Below are positions 21,251 through 32,646 of a stretch of 64,000 bases of DNA, one piece after another. The position numbers and the translations under genes are program-made. The first letter of the stretch is position 1; every line of letters begins with the position of its first letter. The notes under the pieces were generated by a model. It was not told the DNA's origin. It saw only the letters and a program-made list of their open reading frames with translations, and made no database searches. The stretch spans positions 121,270,420 through 121,334,419 of the forward strand of contig OY986438.1 of NCBI GenBank assembly GCA_963920525.1, written 5' to 3'. The stretch comes from Dichetophora obliterata. Its lineage: Eukaryota > Arthropoda > Insecta > Diptera > Sciomyzidae.

Positions 21251-21622
21251 AAAGTGAACATCCAATTTCGTATTCTATTTATTTGCAATTTTTCTTTTTA
21301 CAGCGTTACTTTACATATAGTTACTGCATTGAAATATAAATAAACAAAGTATTCAGACAGTTTTTTCGCGAACTAAGGGCTAATTTCTTCACCTCCTGCT
21401 AAGAGTTGGAAGTCGTTCTAGGAGGAAATTTCTAAATTTCAAAAACAATTTTTTTTCTTCACCGACTTAGCTAGAGTTTAGAATACGATCGTTTGCTAAG
21501 TTAGAAGTCAGCTAGCGTTAGCAGGCGATTTATCTGGAAGGCCAATGTTGGCCTTCTATTTACACTTGGAAGGAGGATTTTTCAGCTTTAATTTTACTTC
21601 ACGTCGATAATTTGCAATAATT

Positions 21623-22836
21623 ATGACCTCGTCTCTATTAAATCGTGTGTGGGAGGTGGAAGATTGGAGAACAGACGACGAGATTGATCGGAGGATGAAG
21701 ATGAAGAAATGCTAGTGTCAGTTCGTCAGGAGCATAAAATGTTCCCGCGAATTAATATGGATGAATGGGACGACACCGGTTTTTTATTCCGCTTTCTCAT
21801 AACAAAACCCACTGCAGCGAAAATTCTAGCACTCATTGATAATGATTTGAAATTTACCGACGAAAGGTATAAAATTAAAATAGTGTATCCTTAATAAAAA
21901 ATGATAATTGGTATTATTGGTCAATTAAAGGTCACGGTACATTCGGCCAATAACGCAACTTTTGATTTTGCTGCGGTTCTGCGCATTAGATTCGATGAAG
22001 ATTGCGATTGCTGATTTTGTTGGAGTGTCTGCTTCGTCTATTTGCCGTTTTTTGCCGCGGGTAGCCAAAGCAAATTGCAAAAATTCCAAAGGTTTTGTTC
22101 GAATGCCAAGAACCGAACAGGAAATGACTGAAGATACATATAAACAGTCTTTGTTTTTATTATAAAAGTAGGTGATATTTTATTATTTATTTTAATTAGT
22201 TTTTATGATCTACTAAATTATTACATGAATTAAATTGCGAGCTTTAGATTAAGTAAGTTTTTAAGAAGGCAACAACAACAACAACAACTCTGTAGAAATA
22301 AAATGAGTTTTTGCTTCGCCAGAAGCTAGTGTTCTAACTGAAGTGGTGCATTTCTATGGTGCAATTCGACAATTTATCGAACACCAATGAATATTGAAAT
22401 AAATAAAGAAGCAATTAGAACAGATGGTTGATGGCGGTGATCTATAAATAGCCTACTGCTTTGAAATGTCAATTCAAAAGAATGAATTCCAAAACTCTGC
22501 ACAGTGCTATACTAATTTAAACAGTGAGTTGATCACATCTTAATCACTCAAAGACTACTGAAGGGGAAAGTGTAGCGATTTCCGAAACAGACTGTCTAGT
22601 CAGCTAAAGTGATTGACTCAATACAGAGTTGTTGTTGCCTTCTTAAAAACTTACTTGATCTAAAACTCGCAATTTAATTCATATTATTTATTTTGTTTAG
22701 CATCAACGGCATTTTACAAAATCGCAAAATTTCCACGCACTATCGGTGCAATTGCTTGTACTCACATTCGGATACAATCCCCGGGTGGCGAACATGCTGA
22801 GGTTTAGGACCAGACTATTTTTAAAAATTCGGTGTT
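21623..22836 (+). pseudogene. HARBI1-like Harbinger transposase, decayed
   Basis: Fragments in order: MTSSLLNRVWEVEDWRTDDE (21623 on); after a frameshift FPRINMDEWDDTGFLFRF and KPTAAKILALIDNDL; then LLRFCALDSMKIAIADFVGV and SASSICRFLPRVA, the helix-turn-helix-like part; then, after an interrupted region, FYKIAKFPRTIGAIACTHIR and QSPGGEHAEV followed by a stop. The DDE_Tnp_4 family has GxIDxTH here, with Asp as the first catalytic residue. This copy has Ala (codon 22754-22756). The C-terminal third, with the other acidic residues, is missing. The break at about 22170-22700 may be an old intron (AG|GTGATATT to TTTAG) into which another element inserted. Confidence 0.75.
22194..22682. mobile_element. 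GGCAACAACA foldback element, complete copy in Harbinger
   Basis: The arms of about 60 bp are inverted near-copies (ATGAATTAAATTGCGAG, TTTAGAT.AAGTAAG, TTTTTAAGAAGGCAACAACA). The element is flanked by ATTATTTATTTT on both sides (22182-22193 and 22683-22694), possibly a target duplication but in AT-rich sequence. The middle includes TTTCCGAAACAGACTGTCTA. Related copies are at 3165, 8958, 52450 and 59045. Confidence 0.7.
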
Positions 22837-23222
22837 GAAGCGTAAATTATAATTTTTCTGTAAATTCGTGCTACAGACAAACCGATTTTATTTTTAATTT
22901 TATTATTATTTTCTTTGTGTGTCAAAATCTAGTTCTAACTTTCCGTGAAAATGTGTCAAATTCTGCAGTCTTATATATTTATATATTTAGCAGTCTTCCA
23001 AGATATAGAATTAGATTTAGCAGGAGGTGAAGAAACTGACCCTAAATTTATTAATTTTATAATTTTTCACTTTTTTCCGAGTTTTCACATGTTTTGCATG
23101 CAAAACTTATGCAAGTTGACAGTTTAATAGCTTGCTTATGACCGATGACGTTGCACGAAAAAATACTTTTTTCTCGCACTGCTGATTGCTTGATCTTTTC
23201 TTTTTGGTTCATAGGTTTTAGG

Positions 23223-24050
23223 CTCACTGAAAATTTGACTGATACGATGAATTGTAAAAAGTTAATTTTCGCTCTCGCAGAGAGTTCATTTTATTTTTAG
23301 CTGGGAAAACAACAACAAATTTTGACTGATCACTGACTTTGACTAACGTATAAATTGCGACTATCAGCGCTACTGTCCACTAATTTCAGAGACAGTAGAT
23401 TTTGGCACTTGCAGACAGTAAAGGGATTAAAGTGTTTGTTTTGTTGTGATTTTGGGGATATTTTTCGGATTTTTAAATATATATGCTTTTTTAACAATAA
23501 GCAACACTAAAACCTTTTTTATGATTGCAAACAAAAATGGAAGTGAAGCTAAATACAACGCAAATATTAAAGTAAATTAAATACATATAATTAATAGTTA
23601 TATAATTAATAAATTTGTAATATTTTATAATTATATAAAAATTATTATTAAATAAAACCGCAATTGCAGTGAGAATCTTCGAATTTGACATCTTGTTAAT
23701 CAATTTGCACTTGCATTTATAGTCGCTTGCAACTTGCAGACAGTTTAGAGTTTTTTTAGATTTTTTTCGAAAACAATATGTATGCTTAATACCATGTCCA
23801 TGCTCATCTAAAAAAATAAGTTAAAAAAACTAAAACCCGACTACTAAAAAGCGCTCTCTAAAAAGTATGAAACAAGAAAATATTCTCACCTGAAATTGTT
23901 ATGTACAAACTATTAAATTTTTTTGTGTATTAAATAAACAACTTTCACATAATATATTTTATTGCATATTATAATATTTTATAAGGCATACCAAGTTTCA
24001 CTATAAAAACGTGTACAACTCCGGAATTGGCATGATTTCGAAAAAGTGGG
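23223..24050. other. Non-coding, no feature recognised
   Basis: AT-rich flank to the right of the THAP element. No coding or repeat boundary seen. Confidence 0.5.
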
Positions 24051-27000
24051 CGTAGATATATTTCGTAGATATATTTCGCCCACTCCACTTTCGTAGATAT
24101 ATTTTTTGTACGGTTGTAATAGTAACCATCTGAACACAATTACTACATTTTAGTTTTTTACGATCAAAACCGTCTGATATATACCCTTTTTATTGGTTTG
24201 TTGGCCTTCTCATCCAATCGAAACCAAACATCACAGGAACACTCTCAAGATGTGGCTTCAGTTTCCCTGAAAACTTCATAAATATTGGTTCAGCGGTTTT
24301 TGAGTCTATACATGATATACAAACATACCCACATACATACATCCATTTTTATATATAAATAATAAATCATTAAAATGTAGTCGAAGTATCAATAAATCCT
24401 TCCCCCAACTTTCTCAGATTATTATTTATTTAATTTTAAAATTTTTGCTGGTCACTTGAAGTGAAAGATCCTATTTTCCATGAAAAATTCCGCGATTTCG
24501 TAAGTGGAAAGCCCCTTAATTTAAAAAAAAATCTGAAACTTACTATTAGAGGAAAAAGTTTTATATATAGAAAGTGTCTACTAAGCTTGAAATAAATAAG
24601 TAATGTAGTTTTTAAATGGCTGTGAACACGGACTTTTAATAAAGTGGTTTTGAGAAAAAAGCTAATTAGTAAGCAGTTTTGCTCTAATTGACTTTAAATA
24701 TTCTTCATACTATATTCTTCAGATGTTTAGATATAAGAAAAGACAAAATAAGTAGATTTTTCAGAAATGCAAACCGTTACGCCCACCCACCACCCCTTTA
24801 GTGTCCATGCGGACCTTTCCTTTCCTTTCCTGAAACCCGGCGCGTTTAGTATAAACACCATAAATGTTACCAGTGAAACTGCATGTGTAAATTGAGGTTA
24901 AACACTTAATTCCGTGGCTGCGAGACCTACAACTTCAAAGCTATGTATTTGATAAATCAAAAAGTACCATAATCATAAAAGCCATAACTTTTGATTGGAA
25001 AGAGATATTAGGGTAGTTTTTTGACATGAATTTATTTTGAGACTTGACTTTTTTTAAAAAATATAAAAACAACATTTTGGAAAAAATAAATTTCGCCAAA
25101 AAAATCAAAGGGGTTTTCCTTGTGGATTTAATGACAAAAACAGTTAAATAATTTTTGACCTTAACTGGAAGAATTTTTGCAAATAAGTTTAATGTCATAT
25201 GAAAGGTAGTCAGGTGTGCAATTTTCACTTGATTTTATTTTTACAACAAGTCAATATTTTGGAATTTTTTTGAAAAAATTATAAAAATATATACACTTTC
25301 CTAATGGTATAGTTGAAACTATTTTTGAGAAGTACTTTTATTGAACTTTTGTACAAAAAAATTTGTACTAAATTTGTTTGTGTACAGAGGAGATAATAAT
25401 AGAAATCTTCTAATATTAAATTGGCTAATATTTTTTACAGTAAAACGTTTTTAAATAACTAAATTAACGGCAATAATTCAAGAATAGTGACAACTCTCAT
25501 TTTGTAATAACTTTTTGTTGGATTATACGGATTTCAACCTCCTTAATCCAAATCTGGAAAATTTTAGGCCGCTCGCAAATGGTTAAGAAGTTATAGGCCT
25601 CAAAAGTTGCAAACATGACCTACAAATCTTGCTCTTTTTTTAGTGTTCCCCATTCTGGGTATCAAAAGAAAGGTAATGCGAGTACCTATTTAACGATGTA
25701 TCAAACATGAAAATCCATTAATAACTTTTTAAGATATACCTGTTCTTATATTTACAATTTGTTTGAAAAACTAGTGGTTTCCCTTTTACAAAAGCACTAC
25801 ACTAAAAAGTTAATATCTTTAAAAGTTATGCATGGATTTTAATGTTTCATACTTTGTTGAATAGGTACCTAAAATTTAAAAAATAGCTGTAATTTTTGAT
25901 TTGGAGTTTCAGATTTGGAGTTAGGAGGCCAAAACCCATATAATCTTAAAAAAATTTTAAATTGGAGTTGTCGCTATTCTTGAAATGTTCCAATTTATGT
26001 TAGTTGAAAAAAAGGCGTAAGAGGCGAGGTCAAAACAAAGTGTGTAAAAATCGAATCTATGATGCATAAAATATGTGTACGAAGTTTGATGGAAATCCGT
26101 CGAGCCGTTTAGATTTGCATTAAGTTCATATCTGTACTACAGTGCCTTCTACCGTAAAGGATAGATAAAAACAGATAAAACTAAAAGATTGATTGTATCT
26201 GGAAACCCCTAAATACAAATCTTCGTTCTGACCATAGGAGCGGTTTATTAGTTTTTAATGTTTTCTGAAATATTTTTACTGCATTTTTTTGATTCGTGGG
26301 TGGAAAAAGAGTATGTGTCAAAATGTTTTTCTACCTAAACCATCTCATCCTCGAAAAAAATCGAATGCCAAATTTTCAGATTAATTAAGTTTATACCTGG
26401 TGCACTTTTCTTCACTCCACGCTCATCCAATTAAAAGGTATACATAAGGTACAGCTGCCGAAAGTAATCATACGAACTTAATTACTAAATTTTAACCTTA
26501 TACGACCAAAACTGTCTGAAATATTAATAACAGCATTGTCATTAATTTGTGGGCGGTAAAAGGGGGCGTGGAAACCCATTTTGGGTACAGTTGCCAATAG
26601 TAACTATACAAAAATAATTACATTCCCCAATTTTAATCTAATACGACAGAAACCGTATGAAATATAGCGTTTTCATTGATTTATTCGGGTGTGGCAAATT
26701 TTTTTTTCCTAACACTCTCGTACTCGAAAAAATTGACTGCCAAATTCCAGATTCATTTAGTTTAAGCATGGCGTACTTTTCTTCACTCCACATTTATCCC
26801 CTGACAAAGGACGTAAACACAGTGTGACAACGCCCATTTTTAGCACAGCTGGCAAAAGTAAGCATACGAACTAAATTATTAAATTTTAGTCTTATACGAC
26901 GAAAACTGTCTGACAAATAGCATTTTTATTGATATGTGGGCGGTAAAAGGGGGCGTGGAAACCCATTTTGAGTACAATTGTAGTTGTACAAACTAAATTA

Positions 27001-27800
27001 CTAAATTTAAGTCTTATACGAATAAAACCGTATTAAATATAAAATTTTTGCATACAGTGGGCGTGAACATAGCCTACTTATATAGCCTAGCACGATTCAG
27101 TTAAAATCAAAAATTGTTTTGTACCATTATTGTCTAAATAGGTTCATTGGTTCTTTTGTGATTGCGGAAGATCCGTTCGTGTCACAAAGGCTTCTATATA
27201 AAAGTATAGATGCACAACTCGGGAATTGTAATGTTTTCTGAAAATAGAGCGAAGTTATAGTTCGACCACGCCCATTTTTGCTGAGTTGCGGAAAGTAACC
27301 ATACAAACTTAATTACAAAATTTTAGTCCAATACAGCAAAATTCGTCTTAAATATAGCATTTCAATTGATTCGTGGGCGGTAATAGGGGGTTTGAAAACT
27401 TTCTTTTTTTATTATTTGAGATATAAACCTTGATAACAGATGTTGTAAATTTGGTGGCCTAAGGTTTTAAGACACTGAACAATTTTGTGTGCAAAAAAGG
27501 GACGGTAAAACTAGGAGTGGCAACATTTATGTATATAGTGACCACCACTTGGTCTCATATCACATATATACCAAGTTTCATTATAAAAACATGCAAAACT
27601 CAGGAATTATAATGATTTCTGAAAAGTGGGCGTAGTTATAGTTTGACCACGTCCATTTTTGGTTGAGTTGCCGAGAGTAATCAAACAAATAAATTACAAA
27701 ATTTTAGTCCAATACAACCGAATTCGTCTGAAAATATAGCGTTTTATTTAATTTGTGGGCGGTATTAGGGGGTATGGCAATTGTTATTTATTTATTATTT
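24050..27800. repeat. Diverged array of a GTGGGCGG / CACGCCC module
   Basis: A module of about 150 bp recurs at about 24.06, 26.44, 26.57, 26.84, 26.96, 27.27 and 27.64 kb. It runs from a CACGCCCATTTTT-like start through AGTAACCATACAAACTTAAT, ATTTTAGTCTTATACGAC and AAAACCGTCTGAAATATA to TGGGCGGTAAAAGGGGGCGT. Spacing is irregular and copies are diverged. A foldback element (25477-25984) sits inside the region. No coding sequence. Confidence 0.65.
25477..25984. mobile_element. Long-armed foldback element with TTCAAGAATAG ends
   Basis: TTCAAGAATAGTGACAACTC on the left matches the reverse complement of the right end (one difference). The inverted similarity continues inward through TTATACGGATTTCAACCTCC, TCCAAATCTG and TCAAACATGAAAATCCAT, so nearly the whole element is a hairpin. 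A truncated copy lies at about 58484-58640. Confidence 0.65.
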
Positions 27801-28069
27801 GAGATATGGGCCTTGGAAACAAATGTTGTAAATTTGATGCCCTTATGTGTTACCGTTCCTGAGATCTTAACGAACACCAACCCTCACGAACGATTTGTAT
27901 GGGAGTATATGGAAAATTTGTAAAATGCCATTTCTCCGGAACCACTATACCGATTTCGTGCAAACTTTACATAAACCATCTACGAACCATGCAAATTTTC
28001 GTTTAAATCGGTCGACCTGTTTTTTCAGTTAGTGGTTACATCAAAATGTACACTTTTTATATATAAGAT

Positions 28070-28945
28070 TTTAAGTTTTTTTTTTCTTACCAAATTAATT
28101 CTGAATGAATATAAGAGGGGTTTCACGTCAGCTAGGCAGTGTATGAGCAAATTTTGTGATTTTCTATACGTGACCAAACAAAAAATAACACCTAGGCCAA
28201 ACAAAAAGCAACAGTTAATTTTTATTGCAATTATAATTGAGCTATTTTAATTATTATTTGTAAAAGTTTGGTTTAAAAATGTCGAGATAATGTCAAATAA
28301 CTAAAAATGCTTGATTCAGATAAAAACCCATTAAATAAAATAAAACAAAAGATTGACACCTAAAATTAATTTTCAAAATAATTATAAATAAAAACTTTTA
28401 TAATAGTCTAGTTGTTATGCCAAACTGGTATGGCACGTATTTTGATACAATTTTTAATTTGCACTTACACAAGCTAAATGACGAGAAAAGCATAAATCTA
28501 TTTATAAACATTTGTAATTGGAAATGGATAAATTTTTATTGAATGAAAAAAATGCACTTGTTTTTTGTTATAATGTGACATGGAGTAACAGAATTTAATG
28601 TTTTTTATATATGTATATAATAACAAAGAATCTTAACATAAAAACTTTAAAAAGTAATCAGTACAAACAGAAAAGCTTTAACTGATTTCACGATAAAAAA
28701 AATGTTATGTTGATATGAATTTTTGATACGTATGTTCTGTTCTACATTAAGTGAGGATGAATGTCATATAGGAAGGAGGAAGAGGGGATTGTAAGAAGGA
28801 TACTTCGTCGTACTACATGTTTTATATGTATGTTTTATATATTTTATAGCGACTTTTTTTTGCTTGTCAAACTTGTATATGTGTTTAGAAAATTCCCACA
28901 TTTTCGTTACCTGCTTCGAATTTTTTTTATTTTTCATATATATTA
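28070..28945. other. Non-coding, no feature recognised
   Basis: AT-rich intergenic DNA with no recognisable gene. Short open frames here have no conserved motif. Confidence 0.5.
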
Positions 28946-29493
28946 GGGGTATTCACGTTTCTGTGCAGTTGAGGACTTGAAGACTTGCGTACTTTACAAA
29001 AACAAAATACACGTACGTCAAAAATTTGCACAAGTGCTTTTCTTTTGCCTTAAACTTGAAGACTTGAGCAGTTGTACACTTGTGTGCATTGAAAAATTTT
29101 GGCAGCTTTGAAATAGTGATGGTAGTATTTTAATGTTTTGCATTTCCATTTTCTCTAAGAATAAGTGATTTACGTTGGTTTTGTACAGAATAGAAAATTT
29201 CTCTGCTATAAATTCGTAAATTCTTGTAGCGAGAGGGAGAAAATCGATGTTTTACTTTTGCGTGTGCGAGTGTTGGAAATTTTTATATACATGAGATTGC
29301 GGCAGGCTTAAAACAGTGTTGCCCTTGGATGTTGCAAAAGTATTATTCGCGAAGGTATTGCAATTGTAGTTTTTTTCAGTATCACAAAATATGTATTTCT
29401 GCGAAAATCATTTATTATTTTCATAACATAGTATATGTTCACGAAAACCTGGCTCACGAAAACCTGGCAAGTGCACTGAATAGTGAATACCCC
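28946..29493. mobile_element. MITE with GGGGTATTCAC ends
   Basis: GGGGTATTCAC and its exact reverse complement GTGAATACCCC are flanked by TA on each side, with a 548-bp interior. Internal sequence 29141-29432 is present almost unchanged at 32340-32646. Near the right end there is a small direct duplication of CTCACGAAAACCTGG. Confidence 0.65.
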
Positions 29494-29576
29494 TATTGTA
29501 TTATAATTAGAATACTTTTTATTTTCTGCCGCTGTTACCCTGTATGACAGCAATGATACGTTCCGATTTTAATGTA

Positions 29577-29727
29577 ATGGGCCGAATAAACGACACAAAT
29601 CGGAGTTTGTGCAGTTAAGTTGTGCCGTTTGTGCAACTGCCTGCGTAAAAATCAAAATGATTTTAATATTTACATAAGCTTTCCCCTCCGATTTGCCCAA
29701 ATAATTTGTGTCGTTTATTTGGCCCAT
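29577..29727. mobile_element. Short MITE with ATGGGCC..AATAAACGACACAAAT ends
   Basis: Left ATGGGCCGAATAAACGAC and right GTCGTTTATTTGGCCCAT are inverted with one difference, extending through ACAAAT. Length is 151 bp. The same ATGGGCC type of end is seen at 54735-54874. Confidence 0.6.
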
Positions 29728-30395
29728 ATTCGCTTGCATCATTACAATTACTAAAATTGACAAAAGATTTGTTCATTTACTTAACACGGTGTCTTAAGCA
29801 ATATTTTATAGCATGCGAACTGTCAAACTGAATTTCATGATCAATAGCGCAAGTGTAGACTGCTCATATCATGAAATTTATTTCTTTAAATATTTCTCGA
29901 GATATATTTCATGAGATGAGCTGTCACTTTTCAGTAAAATATGGAAATTTGTGCATTTTTAAGAACCTTTCAAGCAAAAAAGATGGCAAAAGTATTAAAA
30001 AAGTGAAAAAACATAATTTTACAAGCAATTTCAAAATGAAATTTCATGAGATGAAGTTTCCACCTAAATATTATAAAAATCTGATGGAGACCGCGTATGC
30101 TATCACCTTCTGTCGTTGACTCATAACCCAATCGATTCGTTTGCGGACAGAAGCATTTGTCATTCATAGTCATTTAATAAACGCCCAAGCTCTATGGAGA
30201 TCGAGAGAAAGAGGCAAAATATGAATGACTCAGTACTTAATGATCTAAAATCTGTTAAGAGAATATTAAATATAATAACTTAATTTTATACAAATAGCAA
30301 ATAGCTAAATAAAGAAAGTAATGATAATAATAGTCGATTCAATTTGATATTCGTTAGAATGATCATATTTTCGATGTGTCAAAAGAAGCGAGCAA
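29728..30395. other. Non-coding, no feature recognised
   Basis: AT-rich. A TTTCATGA/TCATGAAAT motif recurs locally (29837-30060) but no boundary was defined. Confidence 0.45.
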
Positions 30396-30399
30396 GTGC

Positions 30400-30590
30400 C
30401 TAGGTTTGTTAAAACTGTGCAAAAAAATTTCACTACAGCTGATCTTCGTATGATCTACACCTCATATATCAGGCCGAAAATGGAGTACAATTTGGCAGGG
30501 GCTTCAAGATCTTATTTGGAGCTTCTGGATCGAATTAAACGTGGTGCGATATATTTGGTAGGGGATGAAAGTATTTCACCCTCTCTCGTA
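30400..30590 (+). pseudogene. 3' fragment of a LINE ORF2, copy A
   Basis: The frame gives MIYTSYIRPKMEY, then GASRSYLELLDRIKRGAIYL and GDESIS. It matches the start of the fragment at 36598-37032, which continues to the LINE C-terminus. These C-terminal blocks follow the RT domain in jockey/CR1-like elements. The copy is broken off at about 30590, where a foldback-like segment begins. Confidence 0.65.
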
Positions 30591-30618
30591 TTCCGTCACT
30601 CGTGAAAATTAAAAATTG

Positions 30619-31320
30619 TTACTCTCGATTGGCTTAGGAGATAAAATTCTCGAAAACTTGGAACTTAAGTGCAAATTTTTTAAGTGCGTGAAAATTAATT
30701 TGCCCTTTTAAGTAAACATACCTAACCTTAATTTGATTTTGTTAAATAAATAAGTTGCTTTTATGAAAATCAAGTATTTTTTATTCATAATTATATGAAT
30801 CCGTACAATCAGAGCACTCTGGCTCAGTTTGCTGTCATGTGAGCTTATACTGAAAAAAAATTTTCGCCTGCGACGCTTTTTCCTTTTATCAAATATAACT
30901 TCATAAATGTAAACAAATATACCACTAATATCACCATCACAATATATAGAACCACTCTTGTTAAATTTTATGAAAATAGTACGCTTTTATATTTTCTGCT
31001 TCCGTTTGTGAGCTCTTGCTGGATTGTATATCTCACCAGCCCTTTAAAGAAATTCAATTAGAGGATTGATACCTAAGGCTTGGCCTTGCAAAAGCATTGC
31101 AATTTTTCACATTTGGAGCTACGATTTCTCTTTTGGATTTCTTAAAGTAATAAAAGAATTCAATTTGTTGATATCTCATTTAAAAGAACGCCTTATAATA
31201 TGCAAACATTTTTCTTAGAATTCCATTTACATGTAAAAAATGTGGACGTTTTCATATACTTGAAATGGTAGTTTTTTTAAACTTGAAAAATTTTTATCTC
31301 CTAAACCATTCGAGAGCGAC
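30619..31320. mobile_element. Probable foldback element next to LINE fragment A
   Basis: ACTCTCGATTGGCTTAGGAG followed by ATAAAA at the left is matched by an inverted, slightly diverged copy ending at 31320 (TTATCTCCTAAACCATTCGA). Interior about 650 bp, no coding. Exact ends and target duplication were not fixed. Confidence 0.45.
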
Positions 31321-31514
31321 ATTTTTTTAAAATGGATTCGGATTTCGAGCTACAAAATACACGCTTTGAAAAAATATTCGGGTCCGAAACTTATGATTAA
31401 AAGAAAATTTAATGTTAGAAATCCCGTTTATCTTCAAGTGTTCCAAAATTTAAAATTTTTGTTATCGAGCCCAAGAGAACTGCCACCACTACCAAGTATA
31501 ATTTTCCCATGAAT

Positions 31515-31838
31515 CATGGTATAATTATTTGACAAGGTAGCCGTGACAGTTTTTTGGCGATTGGAAGTTGTCAAAAATAGCTACAGAATGTTGTAGTTTG
31601 CTGCTGTTGACTAGCAATGTGCTTATTTTTAACTTATCTTTGATTCATTAAATTTATTCGCGAAGTTGATTGAAATGTTTTTAGTTTGTTGCGGTTGACT
31701 AGCTATGCTTAATTCGTCGCTTACTTTTTCACTTTCCTTTGATTAATTGCAAAAACAGCTAATTTTGACAACTTCCCATCGCCGCCCGTAAGAAAAAAGC
31801 CAGTATACGCGGCTACCTTGTCAAATAATTGTATCATG
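31515..31838. mobile_element. MITE with CATGGTA..GACAAGGTAGCC ends
   Basis: CATGGTATAATTATTTGACA followed by AGGTAGCCG on the left is inverted at the right (CGGCTACCTTGTCAAATAAT followed by TGTATCATG) with two or three differences. Length is 324 bp. Similar CATGGTA ends occur at 41572, 42641 and 45725. Confidence 0.65.
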
Positions 31839-32339
31839 ACCATGAATTATAGGCTCTTGTTTAATTTATTCCGAACTGATTACCTAAAATTGCGAACGTA
31901 TTTATCTTCCGAGTCCAACGAAAATTCTCCAAATTGTGACAGCAAGTCGGAATAGTATAACTTTCACAGCATAATATAAATTTAAATTGTGAATATTTAT
32001 TCCCAAAAACTTAATTAAACACTTCAAAATGTGGTCCAAGTAAAACGAAAAAGTGAAAAGTTTAACTTTTGTGAACTGTGAATAAACAAAAGTGTACACA
32101 CAAAATATACGAATATTTAGTGTTTAAAACAAGTTCTCCCTATGTGGGTGATATTCGCCGACAACCTATTAAAAAGTGACGGCTAAATGTATATCCGACA
32201 TTTTAAGGTACAGTAAAATGAGAAGGAAAGGGATAGATAAAAGTGTTAACTAAATTAATCCATAAAATTGTTGCATATATGAAAATTGCAAATTTAGAAT
32301 AACTATTCTTTTAAAAAATAACCTTAATACCAAAGTTTT

Positions 32340-32646
32340 TTGCATTTTCCATTTTCTCTAAGAATAAGTGATTTACGTTGGTTTTGTACAGAATAGAAAA
32401 TTTCTCTGCTATAAATTCGAAAATTCTTGTAGCGAGAGGGAGAAAATCGATGTTTTACTTTTGCGTGTGTGAGTGTTGGAAATTTTTATATACATGAGAT
32501 TGCGGCAGGCAGGCTTAAAACAGTGTTGCCCTTGGATGTTGCAAAAGTATTATTCGCGAAGGTATTGCAATTGTAGTTTTTGTCAGTATCACAAAATATG
32601 TATTTCTGCGAAAATCATTTATTATTTTCATAACATAGTACATGTT
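32340..32646 (+). repeat. Second copy of the 29141-29432 segment
   Basis: About 300 bp nearly identical and in the same orientation as 29141-29432 (for example TTTACGTTGGTTTTGTACAG, GTTGCCCTTGGATGTTGC). A 4-bp GGCA expansion is one of the few differences. It lacks the GGGGTATTCAC ends, so it is a truncated copy of that MITE interior. Confidence 0.8.

Larger units (their letters stand above)
21377..23042 (+). mobile_element. Harbinger element nested in THAP element copy 2
   Basis: The terminal inverted repeats are 26 bp (21377-21402 and 23017-23042), starting GGG and sharing TTTCTTCACCTCCTGCTAA exactly. They are flanked by TAA on both sides (21374-21376, 23043-23045), the standard Harbinger duplication. 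The interior carries a HARBI1-like transposase relic. THAP copy 1 has the same surrounding sequence with one TAA and no insert, an independent empty site that confirms the boundaries. Confidence 0.85.
20463..23213 (+). mobile_element. THAP-domain DNA element, copy 2 (with Harbinger insertion)
   Basis: Same ends as copy 1 but in the opposite orientation: CATGAACCAAG at the left, TTGGTTCATA at the right (last base changed). Perfect 9-bp duplications GGTTTTAGG lie at 20454-20462 and 23214-23222. The subterminal ACGTCATCGGTCACA is at 20536-20550 and, inverted with one change, at 23137-23151. Its THAP gene is degenerate. A complete Harbinger element is inserted at 21377-23042. Confidence 0.75.

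Noticed and set aside
20463..23213. A single novel transposon encoding both a THAP protein and a HARBI1 transposase
   Set aside because: The transposase lies within its own inverted repeats and TAA duplication, and THAP copy 1 is the empty site, so these are two nested elements.
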